64,000 bases of DNA, from positions 62,001 through 126,000 of the forward strand of contig NZ_WOFU01000002.1 in the NCBI RefSeq assembly GCF_016879755.1. Reading direction: 5' to 3'. Origin of the DNA: Bacillus sp. B15-48 (GTDB lineage: Bacteria; Bacillota; Bacilli; Bacillales; Cytobacillaceae). The notes beneath the pieces are model-generated. The model had not been told where the DNA came from. It saw only the letters and a program-made list of their open reading frames with translations, and did no database searches. Made by a program: the position numbers and the translations under genes. Shown here one piece after another: positions 54,080 to 62,716 of the stretch (positions are counted from its first letter, which is position 1; every line of letters starts with the position of its first letter).

Positions 54080-55309
54080 TTAAATCGTCAATAACTCTCT
54101 ACCTTTTGCTTGTTGTCTAATTTCCAGTTTTGCAACTGTTTCTGCATGCACCTCATCCGGACCATCAGCAAACTTCATTGCGCGAACATGTGCCCAAAGC
54201 TGCGCCAATGGGAAGACATTACTTACACCGCCAGCCCCATGGGTTTGAATCGCGCGGTCTAGAACATTCAATGCCATATTTGGTACAAGAACTTTAATCA
54301 TAGCGATTTCTTTACGTGCGACCTTGTTTCCAACTGTATCCATCATATACGCAGCATTTAACGTTAATAATCTTGCTTGATCAATCTCGATACGTGACTG
54401 TGCAATCCAGTTACGAATGACTCCTTGTTCGATCAGTGTTTTCCCGAAAGGTTCTCTGTCTTCTGCACGCTTAATCATCAGTTCCAAAGCACGTTCCGCC
54501 ATACCAATCATACGCATGCAATGGTGAATACGACCAGGCCCTAATCTTCCTTGAGCGATTTCGAATCCTCGCCCTTCTCCTAGAATAATATTTTCAGCTG
54601 GAACACGGACATCATTGAAATCAACAAACGCATGGCCCATTGGCGCATCATCGTATCCATAGACTGGAAGATGTTCTTTAACTACAACACCTGGTGTTCC
54701 CACAGGGATAATAATCATTGACTGTTGTTTATGTCTTTCCGCATTTGGATCTGTTTTACCCATTAGAATCATAAGTTTACAACGCGGATCCTTTATGCTA
54801 GAAATCCACCATTTATTCCCATTAATCACATACTCGTCACCATCGCGCACAATTCTTGTTGCAATATTTGTTGCATCAGAAGAAGCAACATCAGGTTCTG
54901 TCATCACGTAGGCAGAACGAATTTCTCCTTCAAGAAGTGGAACCATCCATTTTTCTTTTTGTTCTGGTGAACCAAACTGTTCTAGAAGCTCCATGTTTCC
55001 AGTATCAGGGGCAGAGCAGTTGAAAACTTCAGGTCCAATCATTGAGCGCCCCATAATTTCTTTTAATGGAGCATATTCAAGGTTTGTTAAACCTGGTCCA
55101 TACTCGTCGCTTTGCAAGAACAGATTCCAAAGACCAGCTGCTTTCGCTTGTGCCTTCATTTCCTCAATGATCGGAGGGATTTCCCAGCGGGATTTTCCTG
55201 AATTCAATTGTTCTTCATAGACTTTTTCATTCGGCAGCACGATTTCATTCATAAACTCAGTAACTCTTTTCTCTAGTTCTTGGACTCTAGCACTTTTTTC
55301 AAATAACAT
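54080..55309 (-). CDS. acyl-CoA dehydrogenase, ACAD10/11-like
   Basis: 409 residues. FAD-binding [15 protein letters not shown] and [14 protein letters not shown]-terminal [21 protein letters not shown] and DEVHAE. The catalytic base in this subgroup is usually Asp/Glu in the GPDEVH region ([12 protein letters not shown]). The ACAD10/11-like type often acts with APH-like kinases such as those at 24994 and 60576. Last gene of the sigma-54 beta-oxidation operon. GGGAGGG precedes the ATG. Confidence 0.92.
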   Translation of the reverse strand: MLFEKSARVQELEKRVTEFMNEIVLPNEKVYEEQLNSGKSRWEIPPIIEEMKAQAKAAGLWNLFLQSDEYGPGLTNLEYAPLKEIMGRSMIGPEVFNCSAPDTGNMELLEQFGSPEQKEKWMVPLLEGEIRSAYVMTEPDVASSDATNIATRIVRDGDEYVINGNKWWISSIKDPRCKLMILMGKTDPNAERHKQQSMIIIPVGTPGVVVKEHLPVYGYDDAPMGHAFVDFNDVRVPAENIILGEGRGFEIAQGRLGPGRIHHCMRMIGMAERALELMIKRAEDREPFGKTLIEQGVIRNWIAQSRIEIDQARLLTLNAAYMMDTVGNKVARKEIAMIKVLVPNMALNVLDRAIQTHGAGGVSNVFPLAQLWAHVRAMKFADGPDEVHAETVAKLEIRQQAKGRELLTI

Positions 55310-55370
55310 AGATAAACCCTCCCGTATTTTAAAAGATTATATAAAAGAGAAATTCGGCGAAGTTTTAAGA

Positions 55371-56156
55371 TTACTTATGGGTAAACTGAGCGCGGCGCTT
55401 TTCAATAAACGCCTCTACTCCTTCGCGTGCATCCTCCGTTTTAATAAGTTCTACAAAAAGATCCACTTCATTTTCCAGGGCCGCCTCCAGTGGCTGGTCA
55501 GCTCCTTCATCAACCGCACGCTTAATTCGACTTAGAGCCTGCAGCGAAAGGCGTGAAACCTTTTTGGCCATGGAAAGGGCAGCTTCCATCCCCTCTCCCT
55601 TTGGAACAACATGATTGACCAATCCAACTTGTAATGCTTCCTCCGCTGTAATCGAGTCACCAAGGAACATTAATTCCTTCGCTTTTGCTTCCCCAATTAA
55701 TCGAGGTAGTCTTTGGGTCCCCCCTGCACCAGGCAATAATCCTAATTTCACTTCTGGGAGGCCAAGTTGAGCATGATCCTCAGCAATGCGGATGTCACAA
55801 GCAAGTGCTAATTCACATCCACCGCCTAAGGCAAAACCATTTAATAAAGCAATGGTCGGCTGTTCTAATTGTTCGATTAAATTAAACACTTCATGATTTG
55901 ACTTGGCTACTTTTTTCACTTCTTCTTTTTCTAAATCAATCCAGCTTGGGAACTCCTTAATATCCGCCCCAGCCATAAAGGCGCGGTCACCATTACCAGT
56001 AACGACAACGGCGATCACTTCTGGGTCCTCTTGGATTGTAGTAAAGACTTCTTTTAATTCCTGGGTAACTTGTTTACTTAAAACATTCATTGGTGGATTA
56101 TCTAAAGTAACTGTTGCAATTCCATTTTGTTTTTCAAGGTGTACGAGTTGGGTCAT
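55371..56156 (-). CDS. enoyl-CoA hydratase
   Basis: 261 residues, complete crotonase: oxyanion segments GDRAFMAGADIKEF and NGFALGGGCELALACDI. Both catalytic glutamates are present, one in GGCELA and one in GLPEVKLGLLPGAGGTQRL. Hydrates trans-2-enoyl-CoA. Between HSD and acyl-CoA dehydrogenase genes. Confidence 0.94.
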   Translation of the reverse strand: MTQLVHLEKQNGIATVTLDNPPMNVLSKQVTQELKEVFTTIQEDPEVIAVVVTGNGDRAFMAGADIKEFPSWIDLEKEEVKKVAKSNHEVFNLIEQLEQPTIALLNGFALGGGCELALACDIRIAEDHAQLGLPEVKLGLLPGAGGTQRLPRLIGEAKAKELMFLGDSITAEEALQVGLVNHVVPKGEGMEAALSMAKKVSRLSLQALSRIKRAVDEGADQPLEAALENEVDLFVELIKTEDAREGVEAFIEKRRAQFTHK

Positions 56157-56227
56157 CAGAGTACCTCCTTTAAATTCTGTAAAATATTACTGTGAATAAA
56201 TCCTTTCATATATCAGACGCTAGCCTC

Positions 56228-56998
56228 TTACTTTGGCTGCATGCGTATCGCACCATCTAAACGAATGACTTCACCATTTAACATTGTGTTTTCAATGATG
56301 CTTTCTGCAAGCTGTGCATATTCAGCTGGGCGACCAAGACGAGACGGGAATGGTACCATCTCAGCTAGTGATTCTCTAGCCTTATCTGGTAAAGTATCAA
56401 ATAATGGCGTATGAATAAGACCAGGTGCGATTGTCATTACGCGAATTCCGTAACGCGCGAATTCCCTAGCAATTGGAAGGGTCATTGCGACGACACCGCC
56501 TTTGGAAGCACTGTAGGCAGCCTGCCCGATTTGACCTTCAAACGCTGCTACAGATGCAGTATTAATAATTACACCGCGTTCCCCTTCTGCATTCGGTTCA
56601 TTATTCACCATTTTTTCCGCAGCTAGACGAGTAACATTAAAGGTTCCAATCAAATTGATTTGGATGATTTTATTAAACTCAGCCAATTCAATGACACCAT
56701 CGCGTCCCAGTATTTTTTTCGCAGGACCGATTCCCGCACAATTTACAACCGTATTGATTTGACCAAATTTTTCAATCGCCTGTGATAATGCTGCTGAAAC
56801 TTCAGCTTCATTTGAGACATCTGCCTTTGTAAATAAAACGTTGTCAGAACCTAATTTTTCGACAACAATTGCGCCTCTTTCTTCTGATAAGTCAATAATG
56901 ACTGCTTTGCCCCCGTTTTCTACGATACGCGTAACTGTTGCTTCTCCTAGGCCAGAACCACCACCTGTAACCACTGCAATAACATCATTCATTTTCAT
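56228..56998 (-). CDS. 3-hydroxyacyl-CoA dehydrogenase, SDR type (HSD10-like)
   Basis: 256 residues. VTGGGSGLGEATV (NAD site), Asp in VIIDLSEERGA favouring NAD, NCAGIGPAKKILG, catalytic Ser in INTASVAAFEG, YSASKGG, and PFPSRLGRPAEYAQL. The sequence pattern follows HSD17B10-type enzymes, which oxidise 3-hydroxyacyl-CoA including 3-hydroxy-2-methylbutyryl-CoA. Third enzyme of the operon's beta-oxidation spiral. Confidence 0.92.
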   Translation of the reverse strand: MKMNDVIAVVTGGGSGLGEATVTRIVENGGKAVIIDLSEERGAIVVEKLGSDNVLFTKADVSNEAEVSAALSQAIEKFGQINTVVNCAGIGPAKKILGRDGVIELAEFNKIIQINLIGTFNVTRLAAEKMVNNEPNAEGERGVIINTASVAAFEGQIGQAAYSASKGGVVAMTLPIAREFARYGIRVMTIAPGLIHTPLFDTLPDKARESLAEMVPFPSRLGRPAEYAQLAESIIENTMLNGEVIRLDGAIRMQPK

Positions 56999-57051
56999 AC
57001 AAAATTCCTCCCTCTTTATTTGCTTAATTGATATAGTGATTTGAGCGACTT

Positions 57052-58206
57052 TTAATCAATAATTCTTTCAATAATTGTCGCATTAGCCATCCCGTTTCCT
57101 TCACAAATCGCTTGAAGGCCAAATCGACTTCCGGTTCTTTCCATTTCATGAATCATGGTAATCATTACTCTCGCGCCACTTGCCCCTAATGGATGACCAA
57201 GAGCAATCGCCCCACCGTTTGGATTTAACTTCGCAGGATCCGCTTGAATCTCTTCCAGCCAAGCCATCGGAACTGGCGCAAATGCTTCGTTTACTTCAAA
57301 AATATCAATATCGGAAACTTCTAAATTTGCTTTCTTAAGCACTTGCTTTGTCGCCTCAATTGGCCCTGTTAACATCAATGTCGGATCAGAGCCTACAACT
57401 GTCCGGGCAAGTACTTTAAAACGAGGTTTAAGCCCTAATTGTAGTGCTTTTTCTTTTGACATCAGCAACAACACCGCTGCTCCATCACTCATCTGACTTG
57501 CATTTCCCGCATGGATAATACCGTTTTCAATAAATGCAGGTTTTAGACTTCCAAGCTTTTCAAGCGTCGTATCTGCGCGAGGACCTTCATCTTGTGTAAT
57601 CACCTTTTTTGTCCCATCATCCAATGTCACTTCAATTGACATAATTTCACGATCGAATCGACCCTCTTCTTGTGCTTTTAGAGCTCTTCTATGACTTTCG
57701 AGTGAGTATTCATCTGCTTGTTCACGGGTAATTCCCCATTTTTCACCAATTCGCTCTGCTGATAATCCTTGATGAATAATTTCGTGTTGAGAGGTGAGTT
57801 TTTCACTCCATGTAGTCCCTGTAAAGTTTGACAACATCGGAACTCTCGTCATACTCTCCACACCACCGGCAATCACAATATCCATATCCCCACTTAAAAT
57901 GGCTTGGGCCGCAAAATGAACCGCTTGTTGACTGGAGCCACATTGGCGATCGATTGTCGTTCCTGGAACATGGACAGGGAACCCAGCTGTAAGTGCAGCT
58001 GTACGAGCAATATTGACTCCCTGTTCCCCGACCTGGGTAACACAGCCTAAAATAACATCCTCTATTAAATCAGGAGATACTCCTGCCCGATTCACCAATT
58101 CTCTTAATACATCAGCGGCTAAATCATCCGGGCGGAAATTACTAAATACACCTTTTCTTCTCCCAACAGGAGTACGAACCGCTTCCACTATTACTACTTC
58201 TCGCAT
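57052..58206 (-). CDS. acetyl-CoA acyltransferase (3-ketoacyl-CoA thiolase)
   Basis: 384 residues. Nucleophile Cys89 in DRQCGSSQQAVH, ALGHPLGASGAR with the catalytic His, and CEGNGMANA with the second Cys. Cleaves 3-ketoacyl-CoA. First gene of the operon thiolase, HSD, hydratase, dehydrogenase, downstream of a sigma-54 promoter. AGGAGGAAAAG precedes the ATG. Confidence 0.95.
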   Translation of the reverse strand: MREVVIVEAVRTPVGRRKGVFSNFRPDDLAADVLRELVNRAGVSPDLIEDVILGCVTQVGEQGVNIARTAALTAGFPVHVPGTTIDRQCGSSQQAVHFAAQAILSGDMDIVIAGGVESMTRVPMLSNFTGTTWSEKLTSQHEIIHQGLSAERIGEKWGITREQADEYSLESHRRALKAQEEGRFDREIMSIEVTLDDGTKKVITQDEGPRADTTLEKLGSLKPAFIENGIIHAGNASQMSDGAAVLLLMSKEKALQLGLKPRFKVLARTVVGSDPTLMLTGPIEATKQVLKKANLEVSDIDIFEVNEAFAPVPMAWLEEIQADPAKLNPNGGAIALGHPLGASGARVMITMIHEMERTGSRFGLQAICEGNGMANATIIERIID

Positions 58207-58256
58207 AACTTTTCCTCCTAGCTATTAATTAAGATGAACCAGTCACTTTTAATTAA

Positions 58257-58273
58257 TGCAATATCAGTGCCAA
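58257..58273 (-). promoter_or_regulatory. sigma-54 promoter of the beta-oxidation operon
   Basis: TTGGCACTGATATTGCA: GG and GC are exactly ten bases apart (-24/-12), matching YTGGCACGnnnnTTGCW. About 40 bp upstream of the thiolase ribosome site. Confidence 0.9.
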
Positions 58274-58391
58274 CTTTTTAAATTTTTTAAATTTTTTTAA
58301 AATTATTTTAAAACCTACTGATATTTCACGCTTTAAACCAGTTTTTATATGTATATATGCCAAAGAAAACTTTCAATAAAAATTGACCAGT

Positions 58392-58441
58392 TGTTTGAAA
58401 AATAGAATAGAGTTTCCATTCCTATGTTTGAAAATCAAACA
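58392..58441. promoter_or_regulatory. upstream activator sites for the sigma-54 activator
   Basis: Perfect palindrome TGTTTGA-AAA-TCAAACA (58425-58441) and a half-site TGTTTGA (58392-58398), 125-175 bp upstream of the -24/-12 promoter, a normal enhancer distance. A related 17-mer lies at 60386. Confidence 0.68.
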
Positions 58442-58474
58442 ATAGATAAAAATTGATGTACCTATACCTAACAA

Positions 58475-58498
58475 AAAAAGCACTTAGTTGTGCTTTTT
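58475..58498. terminator. terminator after the sigma-54 activator gene
   Basis: AAAAAGCAC / GTGCTTTTT hairpin with six-nt loop, T-run on the minus strand, 24 bp past the activator stop. Confidence 0.85.
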
Positions 58499-58522
58499 AA
58501 TTTAAATGGATACGCATTTTCA

Positions 58523-60283
58523 TTAAGTTATGTTTATCTCTTGATATTTTTTTAATTTATCGTAAAGGACCGAACGACTTATTCCTAATAGTTTACATGC
58601 TTTACTTTTATTTCCTTCTGATCTTTGCAAAGCCACTTTTATCGCCATTTCTTCAGCCTTTTCTAGTAATGTTTTTTCATCGCTTTCATTCTCTTCTTCT
58701 ATAAATACATTCATTTCCGTTTTCTTAAGTAATGTTTCTGGCAAATCTTCCAATTGAATGATTCCGTTTTCAGCAAAAACCATTGCTCGTTCAAATACAT
58801 TACGGAGTTCCCGAACATTCCCTGGCCATTCATACTCTAACAATACCTTTTCAACTAGCGGGTCCCAGCCAACAATACTCGTTCCATTCTGTTTATTTAA
58901 TTCAGAAATAAACGCATGACTTAACAACAAAATATCCTCCTTTCTTTTTCGCAGAGGAGGAATCTCAATTGAAATGACATTCAATCGATAAAATAAATCT
59001 TCTCTAAAGGTTCCTACCTCCACCATTTCCTCTAGTTTTTGATGGGTAGCTGTGATGATTCGAACATCGACAGAAATCCGGTTTGTCCCACCAACACGAT
59101 AAAACTCCCTTTCTTGTAATACCCGGAGTAACTTCGCCTGTAGTTGAAGAGACATATCCCCCACCTCATCCAAAAACAGTGTCCCACCGTTAGCCATCTC
59201 AAATTTACCGATTTTTCCTTTTTGCTTCGCCCCTGTAAAGGCCCCTTCATCGTAGCCGAAAAATTCAGACTCCAATAAATGCTCAGGAATCGCTGCACAA
59301 TTTACGGTTATGAAAGGACCGTGCTTTCGATTGCTTGCACTGTGAATCGCATGAGCAAAAAGTTCTTTTCCCGTTCCACTTTCTCCGCGAACCAAAATGG
59401 TTGTTTTCCCTTTTCCAGCTTTCATTCCGCTTCTGAACAATTTTTCCATTTGCGGATTATTGGAAAGGATTTCATCGAAGCTAAACCGTGATGTCTCTGA
59501 ATGTTTAATTTGCATATCACTTTCCTTATTCAATTTTTCATAACTGCGAAAGCGCTCGCGAACTTCGTGCAGTTGACGGTACACAATTTTCCCGATCGCA
59601 CCAATCATTTGATCCTCTTGATATACTGGTATGCGGTGGACAATATAATTAATCCCCTTCACTTCCATAAAATCACTAATATCCGCGATCCCTGTTTTAA
59701 ATACTTTCGTTAATTCAAAATGCGGAAAAATCTTATCAATTGGAACATCTTCAACTGCCGTCTTTGTAAGATCAAATAATTCCACTAAGGAGGGGCTTAG
59801 GAAGGTAATGTTTCCCTTTTCATTTACCATAACTAAACCATCATAAGAATTCTCAATCACTGTTTGTAAAAGGCTTTTCCATTTTAACTGCTCTGTAAGT
59901 AATTGGGTCTTCTGTATAAAACTTTTAAGAGCATCTGATTTATCGATGACGCCAATAGGTTTCCCTTCCGTGTTTACAACAAATCCAGTCCCTACCTCAC
60001 TGACAGCTATCTGTTCTTCTAATTTTACAACGGAAATATTTTCCGAAATTGTTCCTATGTCTTTCTTAATAAATTTACCGATTGGTGTTTCCATTTTTTT
60101 ATTTGTTAGAAGCATCTCGTAAAGAATACTTCGTGTAAAAACACCGATTAATTTATCTGAAGCGTCAACAACAGGTAACGTATTTAGCCGGTATTTATTC
60201 ATTAATAAAATTGCTTCACGAAGAGTTTGATCAGGTTGTAAGTATTCCTCTATTGGGGTCATAAAATCTTTAATTGTTTCCAA
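58523..60283 (-). CDS. sigma-54 activator with CBS pair, PAS, AAA+ and Fis domains
   Basis: 586 residues. Two CBS domains (about 1-125), a PAS domain (about 135-245), AAA+ core with Walker A GESGTGKE (300-307), GAFTGA (347-352) for sigma-54 contact and Walker B GTLFLDE (367-373), then a Fis-type helix-turn-helix (NKSKACKLLGISRSVLYDKL) at the end. CBS pairs often bind adenylates (AMP, ATP, acyl-CoA-linked nucleotides), suggesting an energy or CoA-intermediate signal. It lies between two sigma-54 promoters and is their likely activator. It lacks a response-regulator domain. Confidence 0.95.
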   Translation of the reverse strand: METIKDFMTPIEEYLQPDQTLREAILLMNKYRLNTLPVVDASDKLIGVFTRSILYEMLLTNKKMETPIGKFIKKDIGTISENISVVKLEEQIAVSEVGTGFVVNTEGKPIGVIDKSDALKSFIQKTQLLTEQLKWKSLLQTVIENSYDGLVMVNEKGNITFLSPSLVELFDLTKTAVEDVPIDKIFPHFELTKVFKTGIADISDFMEVKGINYIVHRIPVYQEDQMIGAIGKIVYRQLHEVRERFRSYEKLNKESDMQIKHSETSRFSFDEILSNNPQMEKLFRSGMKAGKGKTTILVRGESGTGKELFAHAIHSASNRKHGPFITVNCAAIPEHLLESEFFGYDEGAFTGAKQKGKIGKFEMANGGTLFLDEVGDMSLQLQAKLLRVLQEREFYRVGGTNRISVDVRIITATHQKLEEMVEVGTFREDLFYRLNVISIEIPPLRKRKEDILLLSHAFISELNKQNGTSIVGWDPLVEKVLLEYEWPGNVRELRNVFERAMVFAENGIIQLEDLPETLLKKTEMNVFIEEENESDEKTLLEKAEEMAIKVALQRSEGNKSKACKLLGISRSVLYDKLKKYQEINIT

Positions 60284-60385
60284 GTTGAAGTTTCCCCCTT
60301 TGCTTCTATATTAAACATCCCCTTTATTCAGTATGTTCAGAAAATAAATAATAGTCAAGCTAAAAGACTACTATCTGCCCGAAAA

Positions 60386-60402
60386 TGTTTGAAATGACAA
60401 CA
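60386..60402 (+). promoter_or_regulatory. possible activator site for the phosphotransferase promoter
   Basis: TGTTTGAAATGACAACA agrees at 13 of 17 positions with the palindrome at 58425. It lies ~120 bp upstream of the sigma-54 promoter at 60521. Confidence 0.45.
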
Positions 60403-60520
60403 CTATATATCCTTCCCTGTACGGAAAACAATCAGATTTACGGAAAAGCAATGCTGCGCTTATCCCTTCCTAATCACAATATGATTTAATCTATCACCAC
60501 AATCGCCTTCTTTCTTAATT

Positions 60521-60537
60521 CCGGCATGATTATTGCA
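60521..60537 (+). promoter_or_regulatory. sigma-54 promoter of the phosphotransferase/comB genes
   Basis: CCGGCATGATTATTGCA: GG (60523-60524) and GC (60535-60536) ten bases apart. The -24 part is CGGCAT instead of TGGCAC. 39 bp before the start codon. Together with 60386 this accounts for the 60,284-60,575 gap, in which no gene was seen. Confidence 0.75.
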
Positions 60538-60575
60538 TGTTTATTAGTCAATCGAAAGTTTATAGGAGGTAAACG

Positions 60576-61631
60576 ATGTTAAAACATAAAATAACTGTTT
60601 CTGCTCAAGCTGAAAAAGAAATTAACTGGTCAGAATTTGAATCCTACCTTAGACAGCAACTTAATCTTAGTGAAGACCCAATGGAAGTGAAACAATTTTC
60701 AGAGGGGTATTCAAACTTAACATTCCTTATTAAAGTCGGAGAGTGGGAATCAGTCATGAGGCGTCCTCCTTTCGGGAAAATCCCACCTAAAGCTCATGAT
60801 GTGGAAAGAGAGTATAACTTACTAAAAGGAATTAATCCTGTTTTCCCGCTCGCACCAAAACCTTACTTATGTGAAAACAATCCGAACATTATGGATAAAC
60901 CCTTTTATATAATGGAGAAAAAAAATGGCGTTGTCCTTGATGATACAATGCCTCCGGAATATGATTCCATTCCAAATATAAAGAAGTCTATTTCTGAATC
61001 GACCGTAGATACATTGGTACAGCTTCACGACATTGATTATGAGCAAGCAGGTTTACAAGAGATGGGGAGACCTGAGGGATATTTAGAAAGACAAGTACAT
61101 GGATGGATTAAACGTTATCATAATAGTAAAACAGATGAAATCGGTGTTTATCGTGATATCGAAAAATGGGTTTTGGCGAATATCCCAACATCCCCTCGTG
61201 CTACCATTGTTCATAATGATTACAAGCTAAATAATATGATGCTATCCTTAAGCAATCCAGGAAAAGTAGTCGGAGTTTTCGATTGGGAATTGTCGGCCAT
61301 AGGCGATCCACTCACTGATTTAGCATCTGCAGTTGCTTATTGGAAGGATGAAAATGATCCTTATACAGCCATAAATTCTGTAACAACTCTCGGTGGTTTT
61401 ATTTCTAGAGAAGATTTTATCGAACGATATGCCAAGAAAAGCAATCGAGATTTATCTAATTTTAATTTTTATTTAGGCTTTGCCTACTTTAAAATTGCCG
61501 TCATCTTACAGCAAATTTATTATCGTTGGAAAGAAGGGCATCTTTCAGATGATCGATTTAGCACCCTAAATGAAGGGATTCGTAACTTAATGACTTTGTC
61601 CCATAATGTGATTTTTTCAAATAAAAGATAG
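60576..61631 (+). CDS. APH-like phosphotransferase, ACAD10/11 kinase type (second paralogue)
   Basis: 351 residues. Same architecture as 24994: EGYSNLTFLIKVGEWESVMRRPP (in part), catalytic TIVHNDYKLNNMML, metal-binding FDWELSAIGDPLTDLASA. Candidate kinase for hydroxyacyl-CoA intermediates. Divergent from the activator gene, under its own sigma-54 promoter, so co-regulated with the ACAD10/11-like dehydrogenase at 54080. TAGGAGG precedes the ATG. Confidence 0.86.
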   Translation: MLKHKITVSAQAEKEINWSEFESYLRQQLNLSEDPMEVKQFSEGYSNLTFLIKVGEWESVMRRPPFGKIPPKAHDVEREYNLLKGINPVFPLAPKPYLCENNPNIMDKPFYIMEKKNGVVLDDTMPPEYDSIPNIKKSISESTVDTLVQLHDIDYEQAGLQEMGRPEGYLERQVHGWIKRYHNSKTDEIGVYRDIEKWVLANIPTSPRATIVHNDYKLNNMMLSLSNPGKVVGVFDWELSAIGDPLTDLASAVAYWKDENDPYTAINSVTTLGGFISREDFIERYAKKSNRDLSNFNFYLGFAYFKIAVILQQIYYRWKEGHLSDDRFSTLNEGIRNLMTLSHNVIFSNKR

Positions 61632-61644
61632 GAAAGGACCTAGT

Positions 61645-62439
61645 ATGACCAGAATCCATGTATTGACGCAAAAGGAATTCATTGACCCTACGAAACTTAG
61701 AAACTGTATTGTTGTTGTTTTTGATGTTATGTTGGCAACAACGACGATTACGACCCTTTTACAATATGGCGCAAAGAAAGTAATTCCCGTTTTAAACGCC
61801 GAAGAGGCTTTACAATTGAGCGAAAATTTAAATATTGATAAAAATTCAGTCATTTTATCTGGAGAAGTAAAAGGACAGTCACTTGAAAACTTTAAGTATC
61901 CTTGTCCATTAGAACTAATCGAATCGAATGTTGAAGGAAAAACGGTAATCTTATCTACCACAAATGGAACAGTGGCGTTAAAGAAATCACTTAATGCTTC
62001 TCTTGTATATGCATCAAGTTTATTAAATGGGAAGTATGTCGCTCAAAACCTTTTACAAGCACATAAAGAGCAATCCATTCTCCTCGTCTGTTCCGGGAAT
62101 CATGGTGGGTTTTCAATGGAGGATTTCATCGGCGCTGGCCATTTCATCCATCATTTGCAGAAGTTGTCAGGAAATGAATTTGAATTATCAGATTCAGCGA
62201 TAGTAGCGCTTAAATTTTACGAGAATTGTCATGATGAGGCTCTGCAAGACTATTTTCTCAGCTCGCATACTGGTAAATTGTTAACAACTTTAGGATATAA
62301 ACGATCCATTTATCATTCTGTACAACGAGATCTTTATCGGGTTGTTCCCGTCTTGAGAAATGGTGACTATCCTTATTTAGAATTGGACCAAGTAGGAATC
62401 ACCATTCATGAAGGTCACCAAAAGCTGAGTAATTCATAA
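61645..62439 (+). CDS. 2-phosphosulfolactate phosphatase family protein (ComB-like)
   Basis: 264 residues. ComB family: VVVFDVMLATTTITTLLQYGAKKVIPV opening (in part), STTNGTVAL, LVCSGNHGGFSMEDFIGAGHF. Archaeal ComB removes phosphate from 2-phosphosulfolactate in coenzyme M synthesis. In Bacillus a related gene functions in sulfolactate formation during sporulation (YitC/SlpB). Some Bacillus copies have unclear roles. Only 14 bp after the phosphotransferase gene, so co-transcribed. AGGAAAGGA precedes the ATG. Confidence 0.85.
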   Translation: MTRIHVLTQKEFIDPTKLRNCIVVVFDVMLATTTITTLLQYGAKKVIPVLNAEEALQLSENLNIDKNSVILSGEVKGQSLENFKYPCPLELIESNVEGKTVILSTTNGTVALKKSLNASLVYASSLLNGKYVAQNLLQAHKEQSILLVCSGNHGGFSMEDFIGAGHFIHHLQKLSGNEFELSDSAIVALKFYENCHDEALQDYFLSSHTGKLLTTLGYKRSIYHSVQRDLYRVVPVLRNGDYPYLELDQVGITIHEGHQKLSNS

Positions 62440-62440
62440 G

Positions 62441-62480
62441 AAAAGCGCAAGCGCCTTGCTCAGGGGCTGGAGCTAGACAG
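62441..62480. repeat. Bacillaceae-type dispersed intergenic repeat (GCGCAAGCGCC...GGAGCTAGACA)
   Basis: AAAGCGCAAGCGCCTTG then CTCAGGGGCTGGAGCTAGACA, starting at the comB stop codon. This string is familiar from intergenic regions of many Bacillaceae genomes (recalled, not searched). GCGC-AA-GCGC can fold. Only one copy is in the window. Confidence 0.5.
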
Positions 62481-62559
62481 TTCTAACTTCTAAAATTTAC
62501 ACTTTCTTTTCTAGTAAAAAATATTTGCAACCCGTGTGATAAACGGAGGAGGATAATAA

Positions 62560-62637
62560 ATGAGATTTCTTTTTCTTTCACTATTTTTGGCCATCCTTTT
62601 CGTCGGAGGCTATTTCACCCAAGATAGTGAAGCGTAG
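62560..62637 (+). CDS. 25-residue single-span membrane peptide
   Basis: MRFLFLSLFLAILFVGGYF then TQDSEA: a hydrophobic helix with a short polar tail. GGAGGAGG lies seven bases before the ATG, one of the strongest ribosome sites in the window, which supports expression. Could be a regulatory membrane peptide or toxin-like peptide. No family recognised. Confidence 0.5.
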   Translation: MRFLFLSLFLAILFVGGYFTQDSEA

Positions 62638-62664
62638 TACCAAAATTGTTTTACAGAATCAATT

Positions 62665-62693
62665 CAGGCTGTCGAGAATAACTCGACAGCCTG
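62665..62693. terminator. terminator between small peptide and ABC permease
   Basis: Perfect 12-bp stem CAGGCTGTCGAG / CTCGACAGCCTG with five-nt loop between convergent genes; weak T-tract on both sides. Confidence 0.7.
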
Positions 62694-62716
62694 AAAGACT
62701 CTTATTTAATTAATTA

